DNA from: DAOQAK01 sp043801235
GTDB taxonomy: Bacteria > Bacteroidota > Bacteroidia > Bacteroidales > CG2-30-32-10
Assembly: GCA_043801235.1 (NCBI GenBank)
Contig: JAZDMF010000343.1
Coordinates: forward strand, 1 to 6,238
Direction of reading: 5' to 3'
Length of the DNA: 6,238 bases
Shown: positions 1 to 3,533 of the stretch, piece after piece
How positions within the stretch are numbered: position 1 is the first letter of the stretch
Layout of the letters: every line of letters begins with the position of its first letter
The notes under the pieces: generated by a model
The model's input: only the letters and a program-made list of their open reading frames with translations
Told to the model about the DNA's origin: nothing
The model's database searches: none
Program-made: the position numbers and the translations under genes

Positions 1-34
1 CTACCATTGACGTATTTTTCTAAATAACTAACAT

Positions 35-89
35 TGAACGAAATAAATAATGAATAATGAATAACGAATTTTGAATATCGAACTTGAAT
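35..89. repeat. Degenerate heptamer array downstream of the exporter gene
   Basis: Successive units read TGAATAA, TGAATAA, CGAATTT, TGAATAT, CGAACT and TGAATA, preceded by a TGAACGA unit. The common pattern is YGAAyww with a period of about 7 bases. The stretch is non-coding and lies beyond the 3' end of the ABC transporter gene. Similar GAAT/CGAA-rich spacers are familiar between genes in Bacteroidota, so it may be a family-wide intergenic repeat; that comparison is from memory and was not searched. The rest of 1-149 is AT-rich, with a short T7/A6 inverted repeat near 109-123 and no convincing GC-rich terminator. Confidence 0.5.
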
Positions 90-149
90 AAAACGTTATT
101 TATATTGCTTTTTTTGTAAAAAATTATCCCTCAGTCTGACAGGTACTTT

Positions 150-2360
150 TTAATTACCAAGTTCTAATTGGTTCCTAACCAAACTGAAATATGTTCCTTT
201 CTTTTTGCGTAATTCTTCATGCAATCCTATCTCAACAATTTCGCCGTTATCGAGCACAATAATCTGGTCGGCATCCTTCACTGTGCTGAGCCTGTGTGCA
301 ACGATAACCACTGTACGCCTTTTAAAGAATCCGCGGAGGTTGTCGTGAATAATTTTTTCGTTGTTTGTGTCGAGTGAATTGGTTGCTTCGTCGAGAAACA
401 GGTACTGCGGATCCTTGTACACCGCACGGGCAATAAGAATTCGCTGCTTCTGCCCCTGGCTAATATGAACCCCTTCCTGTCCTATCTTTGTATTAAAACC
501 CAGCGGCAGCGATTCGGTAAAGCAACGGATGTTTGCAATTTCGCAGGCAGATAAAAGTTTTTCACGGTCGATGCTGTCATCGTTCACAGCTATGTTGCGA
601 GCAATGCTATCAGAAAAAATAAATCCATCCTGCATCACCACGCCCACATTATCCCGCCAGCGGCGGTTGTTGTAGTTTTCAAACTTGTTGCCACCGATGT
701 ATATTTCCCCTTTGGTTGGCGGATAAAATCCAAGCAATAATTTTATAAGTGTGGTTTTCCCGCTGCCGCTCATCCCTACAATAGCGGTTACTTTACTTTC
801 GGGAATATCCATAGAAATATTTTTCAGAACAAAAGCCGAATGATGTCCTTCATACTGAAAGCTTACATCGGTTATGCTTATGCTTTTATCGGCAGGCAGT
901 TCTGTTATTTTGCCTCTTTCGGTAATTTCTTCATCGGTTTTATTATGAATCTCGCTCAATCTTTCAAGACTGATTTTTGCGTCTTGTGCGGTATGGATAA
1001 AGTTTATCATCTGGTCAATAGGGCTGTTCATCTGCCCAATGATGTATTGTACTGCAAGCATCATTCCGAGTGTCATGCTTCCGTCGAGTACTGCTCTTGC
1101 TGCAAGAAAACAAATGATGATATTTTTTATTTCATTGATGAATACCGAACCTGCCAGCTGGTTTTGTGTGAGCTTCAGGCTTTTTATGTTCACAGAGAAC
1201 AGCCGTGCCTGTATTTGTTCCCATTCCCAGCGCTTGCGCTTTTCGCAGTTGTTGAGTTTTATTTCCTGTATGCCAGTGATCATCTGGTACAGCTTGCCCT
1301 GGTTCTCGGCAAGATGGGTGAAGCGTTTGTAATCGAGGCTGCGCCTTCTGCGCATAAAGCGCCATATCCACAGAACATACAATGTGCTGCCTGCAAGGAA
1401 CAGGAATAAAATGGGCAGGCTGTAAATGGCGAGCACCACACTTAACATCAGCAGGCTGAATGCCGAGAACAATACCGAAACTGATGAAGAAGTCAGGAAT
1501 GTTTCAATGCGGTGATTGTCGTTTATACGCTGCAGAAGATCGCCGGTCATTTTTGTATCGAAAAAACCCACAGGCAGTTTCATCAGCTTTATAAGAAAAT
1601 CGGAGATGAGGGAAATATTGATTCGCGCACCAATATGCAGTAGAATCCAGCTGCGGATGAATTCAACAAAAGCCCTGCTGAAGAAAAGCATGAGCTGTGC
1701 GGCAAGAACCAAATAAATAAAATTCATATTCCTGTTTCCTATGCCAATGTCGACCACCGCTTGTGTAAGGAAAGGGAATAGCAGCTGCAGCAGGCTGCCC
1801 AGCAAAAGGCCTATTACAAGCTGAGCTATATATTTGCGATAAGGTTTAAAATATTTTGAAAGAAAACTGAATGAGGTACGTGAAGGTTCGTCATCGTCCT
1901 TCGCATAAAATTCAGGCGAAGGTTCGAAAAGCATGGCAATGCCCTTTTCTTCTTTGTTTGTCGCAGTGCTGATCCATCCTTTCAGGAATTCGGTATTTGA
2001 ATATTTAAGCAGGCCGTGGGCGGGGTCGGCAATGTAAACCTCGGCGCCATTTTTTTTACCGGGTTTAATTTTATAAACTACAACAAAATGTTTCTGCTTC
2101 CAGTGAACTATGCAGGGAAGCGTTGCTTCATGCATTAACTGGGCGAAAGTAAGCTTCACTCCCATAGTGCGGAAACCAATGCTTTCGGCTGTATCGCTTA
2201 TGCCCATCATTGAAATTCCCTGGCGGCTTACATGACTTTTTTCACGAAGAAATTCAAGGGAATATTTTCTTCCGTAATGCTTTGCTATCATGCGCAGGCA
2301 TGACGGACCGCAATCCTGTGAATCGAGTTGTTTGCAGAATGGAAAAGACTTGCTTGACAT
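150..2360 (-). CDS. Peptidase-containing ABC transporter (C39 protease, membrane and ATPase domains) for double-glycine peptides
   Basis: This 736-aa protein is a PCAT/bacteriocin-type exporter: it removes the leader of a precursor after Gly-Gly in the cytoplasm and uses ATP to carry the mature peptide across the inner membrane. Residues 1 to about 145 form a C39 peptidase domain with oxyanion Gln11, catalytic Cys17 (in DCGPSCL), His91 (KHFVVV) and Asp112 (ADPAHG), so the triad is complete. Residues about 170-450 hold the hydrophobic segments of one ABC membrane domain, starting near YFKPYRKYIA. The ATPase domain has aromatic Tyr503, Walker A GMSGSGKT (529-536), Q-loop Gln577, signature ISQGQ (633-637, a variant of LSGGQ), Walker B LFLDE (to Glu658) and H-loop His689. 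Length is normal for the family and nothing is broken. It is the last gene of the minus-strand set, 42 bases after the 127-aa gene. The likely cargo is the polyproline peptide encoded at 3251-3400. Function of the family is established; the cargo assignment is inference. Confidence 0.96.
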   Translation of the reverse strand: MSSKSFPFCKQLDSQDCGPSCLRMIAKHYGRKYSLEFLREKSHVSRQGISMMGISDTAESIGFRTMGVKLTFAQLMHEATLPCIVHWKQKHFVVVYKIKPGKKNGAEVYIADPAHGLLKYSNTEFLKGWISTATNKEEKGIAMLFEPSPEFYAKDDDEPSRTSFSFLSKYFKPYRKYIAQLVIGLLLGSLLQLLFPFLTQAVVDIGIGNRNMNFIYLVLAAQLMLFFSRAFVEFIRSWILLHIGARINISLISDFLIKLMKLPVGFFDTKMTGDLLQRINDNHRIETFLTSSSVSVLFSAFSLLMLSVVLAIYSLPILFLFLAGSTLYVLWIWRFMRRRRSLDYKRFTHLAENQGKLYQMITGIQEIKLNNCEKRKRWEWEQIQARLFSVNIKSLKLTQNQLAGSVFINEIKNIIICFLAARAVLDGSMTLGMMLAVQYIIGQMNSPIDQMINFIHTAQDAKISLERLSEIHNKTDEEITERGKITELPADKSISITDVSFQYEGHHSAFVLKNISMDIPESKVTAIVGMSGSGKTTLIKLLLGFYPPTKGEIYIGGNKFENYNNRRWRDNVGVVMQDGFIFSDSIARNIAVNDDSIDREKLLSACEIANIRCFTESLPLGFNTKIGQEGVHISQGQKQRILIARAVYKDPQYLFLDEATNSLDTNNEKIIHDNLRGFFKRRTVVIVAHRLSTVKDADQIIVLDNGEIVEIGLHEELRKKKGTYFSLVRNQLELGN

Positions 2361-2402
2361 AGGGCAAGTTTATAAATCGGGTTAAATTATTTTCATGCAA
2401 AT

Positions 2403-2786
2403 TTATGTCGTTTGCAAATGAAATTCCTTCAGGTATATAATTTTAAAATCGGAAGGAACCTGTGAAGTATTGCAACCGGCAGGTACTATTAGAATTTTTT
2501 CTATTTTAAAATGTTTTTCGGCTTTTATTATGCTTTCATATTTTTGCATTTCAGAAATATGATTTTCTGAGATGATTTTTTGCATACGCACCATAACAAT
2601 AACTCTTGTAACCACACATCCGTTCACACGTTCAATAATAAAATCAGGACACGAAAGTTGCTCGTCCCTCATAAAATTCATATCCCACCCTTTCCGTTTC
2701 GGATAAAGTTCATGAAGGTAGCAGAAAGCGTAAGGCAGCATTTCTTCTTCACGGTAATACACGTATAATTCAGGCTGTGCTTCCAT
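2403..2786 (-). CDS. Unrecognised 127-aa protein, possibly a degenerate PD-(D/E)XK-type fold
   Basis: I do not recognise a family for this protein. Its ATG follows the receiver gene's stop codon with no gap (TAAATG on the coding strand), so the two are very likely co-transcribed and translationally coupled. The protein has no signal peptide or membrane segment. A Glu-rich N-terminus (YYREEEMLPYAF) leads into Pro47-Asp48 (CPDFIIE), then a hydrophobic strand near 58-66 (VVTRVIVMV), a helix with HISEMQKYESII (76-87), and a final KILIVPAG strand. That order of PD, strand, helix with a Tyr, then strand recalls the restriction-endonuclease-like fold. However, the strand that should carry E-X-K has Val-Met-Val instead, so if the fold is right the active site is lost. 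It could serve as a binding or adaptor protein for its neighbours, the receiver and the exporter. The coding call is firm through operon position; the fold is a guess. Confidence 0.8.
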   Translation of the reverse strand: MEAQPELYVYYREEEMLPYAFCYLHELYPKRKGWDMNFMRDEQLSCPDFIIERVNGCVVTRVIVMVRMQKIISENHISEMQKYESIIKAEKHFKIEKILIVPAGCNTSQVPSDFKIIYLKEFHLQTT

Positions 2787-3155
2787 TTAGTTCAAATATT
2801 TCTGTATCAGGTAAAGTATTATTTCTTTATCCATTGTTTTATTCAAAAATTCATCACAGCCGCTTTCCATGCCTGATTTGCACAAATGGCTGTAAGGGGT
2901 GTGAATTACAACCGGAAGATCTTTTCTTATTTCTTTTATTTTCTGTGTTGCTTCAATGCCATCCATGACCGGCAAAGTGATATCCATTAACACCATGCTG
3001 ACTTCGGGATTGGTTCTGCAAATTTCAACGGCTTCCCTGCCGTTCTGCGCCCACACAACCCCGTGATTGGCCCCGCTTATATATTTTCCAAGCAGGTAGC
3101 CCGAAAGAAAATTATCTTCTACTATCAGAATCACTTTTCTGTCTATTTTTTTCAT
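2787..3155 (-). CDS. Stand-alone response-regulator receiver (REC) protein
   Basis: This 122-aa protein is a complete CheY-like receiver with no output domain. Acidic residues Glu13 and Asp14 (ILIVEDN) bind the metal, Asp58 in LMDITLPVMDG is the expected phosphorylation site, Thr86 (VIHTPYS) is the switch Thr, and Lys106 (FLNKTMD) is the conserved Lys; the Pro that usually follows the Lys is a Thr here. The protein starts with MKKIDRKVILIVEDN, and the C-terminus YLIQKYLN ends the last receiver helix, so it is full length. No histidine kinase is in the window, so it is an orphan here. With no DNA-binding domain it must act by protein contact, perhaps with the 127-aa protein whose ATG touches its stop codon. 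It lies 95 bases after the polyproline peptide gene, beyond a terminator-like hairpin, so it may be expressed less than the peptide. Confidence 0.95.
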   Translation of the reverse strand: MKKIDRKVILIVEDNFLSGYLLGKYISGANHGVVWAQNGREAVEICRTNPEVSMVLMDITLPVMDGIEATQKIKEIRKDLPVVIHTPYSHLCKSGMESGCDEFLNKTMDKEIILYLIQKYLN

Positions 3156-3204
3156 CTGGCAGGTATTAATAATAACTCATTTTTATTTTAAATTCAAAAA
3201 GTTA

Positions 3205-3232
3205 AAGGAAGGTGCTGAAAAACACCTCCCTT
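3205..3232 (-). terminator. Terminator or attenuator hairpin between the peptide gene and the receiver gene
   Basis: On the minus-strand RNA, AAGGGAGGUG pairs with CACCUUCCUU around an 8-base loop, UUUUUCAG. This gives a continuous 10-bp stem with one G-U pair. Read on the plus strand the same site has an A-C mismatch, so the structure fits minus-strand transcription better. It begins 18 bases after the peptide stop codon and is followed by UUUAACUUUUUG, an interrupted U-tract. That suggests partial termination, with strong peptide expression and some read-through into the receiver, the 127-aa gene and the exporter. Its first arm can also pair with the proline codons upstream (see findings). 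Confidence 0.55.
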
Positions 3233-3250
3233 GTTTACTAAAAAATTATT

Positions 3251-3400
3251 TTATCCTTTTGGAAGTGGAGGTGGCGGCGGTGGAGGTGGCGGCGGGTCTT
3301 CTCCTCCTCTTAAACGCAACAGTTCATAGTTGGTAAGCTTATCGCCGATAAGCCTGACGGGAGCATTTTCCCTTTTTTTGTTTTTGTTTTTTGTTTTCAT
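3251..3400 (-). CDS. Double-glycine leader precursor peptide with a decaproline core
   Basis: This 49-codon gene encodes a basic, Lys/Asn-rich N-terminus (MKTKNKNKKRENAPVRLIGD), then KLTNYELLRLRGG, then the 16-residue tail EDPPPPPPPPPPLPKG. The segment ending at Gly32-Gly33 matches the double-glycine consensus LSxxELxxIxGG: Leu at -12, Thr at -11, Glu at -8, Leu at -7, Leu at -4, Gly at -2 and -1. Cleavage after Gly33 by the C39 exporter (150-2360) would release the tail. The tail has ten consecutive prolines and no Cys, Ser, Thr or aromatic residue, so ordinary lanthionine, thioether or azoline chemistry is excluded. No modification enzyme is nearby. The mature product should be a stiff polyproline-II rod with acidic and basic ends. 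The role could be signalling, adhesion, toxin or host interaction; I cannot tell which. The upstream sequence ACCACAATTTTT before ATG has no Shine-Dalgarno site. The codon pattern and the leader match make a chance ORF very unlikely. Confidence 0.9.
   Translation of the reverse strand: MKTKNKNKKRENAPVRLIGDKLTNYELLRLRGGEDPPPPPPPPPPLPKG
3266..3295 (-). repeat. Perfect 15-bp tandem duplication encoding the proline run
   Basis: On the coding strand CCGCCGCCACCTCCA occurs twice back to back with no mismatch, each copy encoding five prolines. The next six bases (CTTCCA, 3260-3265) resemble one more partial unit in which Pro has become Leu. The proline tract therefore grew, at least in part, by in-frame duplication. 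The unit is a multiple of three, so gain or loss of a copy would change core length without breaking the frame. Confidence 0.95.
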
Positions 3401-3448
3401 AAAAATTGTGGTTTAAGTAAATTTAATTAAGCGTTTCTACCTATTTAG

Positions 3449-3486
3449 TTACCGTTTTTGCAAAAGGTTACCCTGTTTTTTGAAAA
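3449..3486. promoter_or_regulatory. Imperfect palindrome and direct repeat in the divergent intergenic region
   Basis: The 133-base gap between the peptide gene and the TPR-CHAT gene contains TTTTGCAAAA (3456-3465), a perfect 10-bp palindrome flanked by ACC-GT on the left and GGT on the right. A related element, GTTACC followed by a T-run, TG and AAAA, appears twice (from 3449 and from 3468). Placement between two divergent genes suits an operator acting on one or both. I searched by eye for the Bacteroidota TAnnTTTG -7 motif on both strands and did not find a good match. In such AT-rich DNA these elements could arise by chance. Confidence 0.25.
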
Positions 3487-3533
3487 AAAAATCAAATTAT
3501 TTTTTATCTTACTGATTACGTGATACATGGAAG

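Noticed and set aside
130..142. TCAGTCTGA inverted repeat after the exporter stop codon
   Set aside because: A 4-bp stem with a single-base loop cannot form, and no U-tract follows directly, so it is not a credible terminator.
840..1409. Long plus-strand open frame (189 codons) and shorter ones antisense to the exporter gene
   Set aside because: They lie entirely within the well-supported ABC transporter gene, show no recognisable motif, and are Cys/Phe/His-rich in the way antisense frames usually are.
2396..2419. Direct repeat TGCAAAT twice near the stop codon of the 127-aa gene, with a 5-bp GCAAA/TTTGC hairpin
   Set aside because: It is too short and AT-rich to call a terminator or operator.
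3251..3400. Peptide as a lanthipeptide, sactipeptide or azole-containing RiPP precursor
   Set aside because: The core has no Cys, Ser or Thr, and no modification enzyme is encoded nearby.
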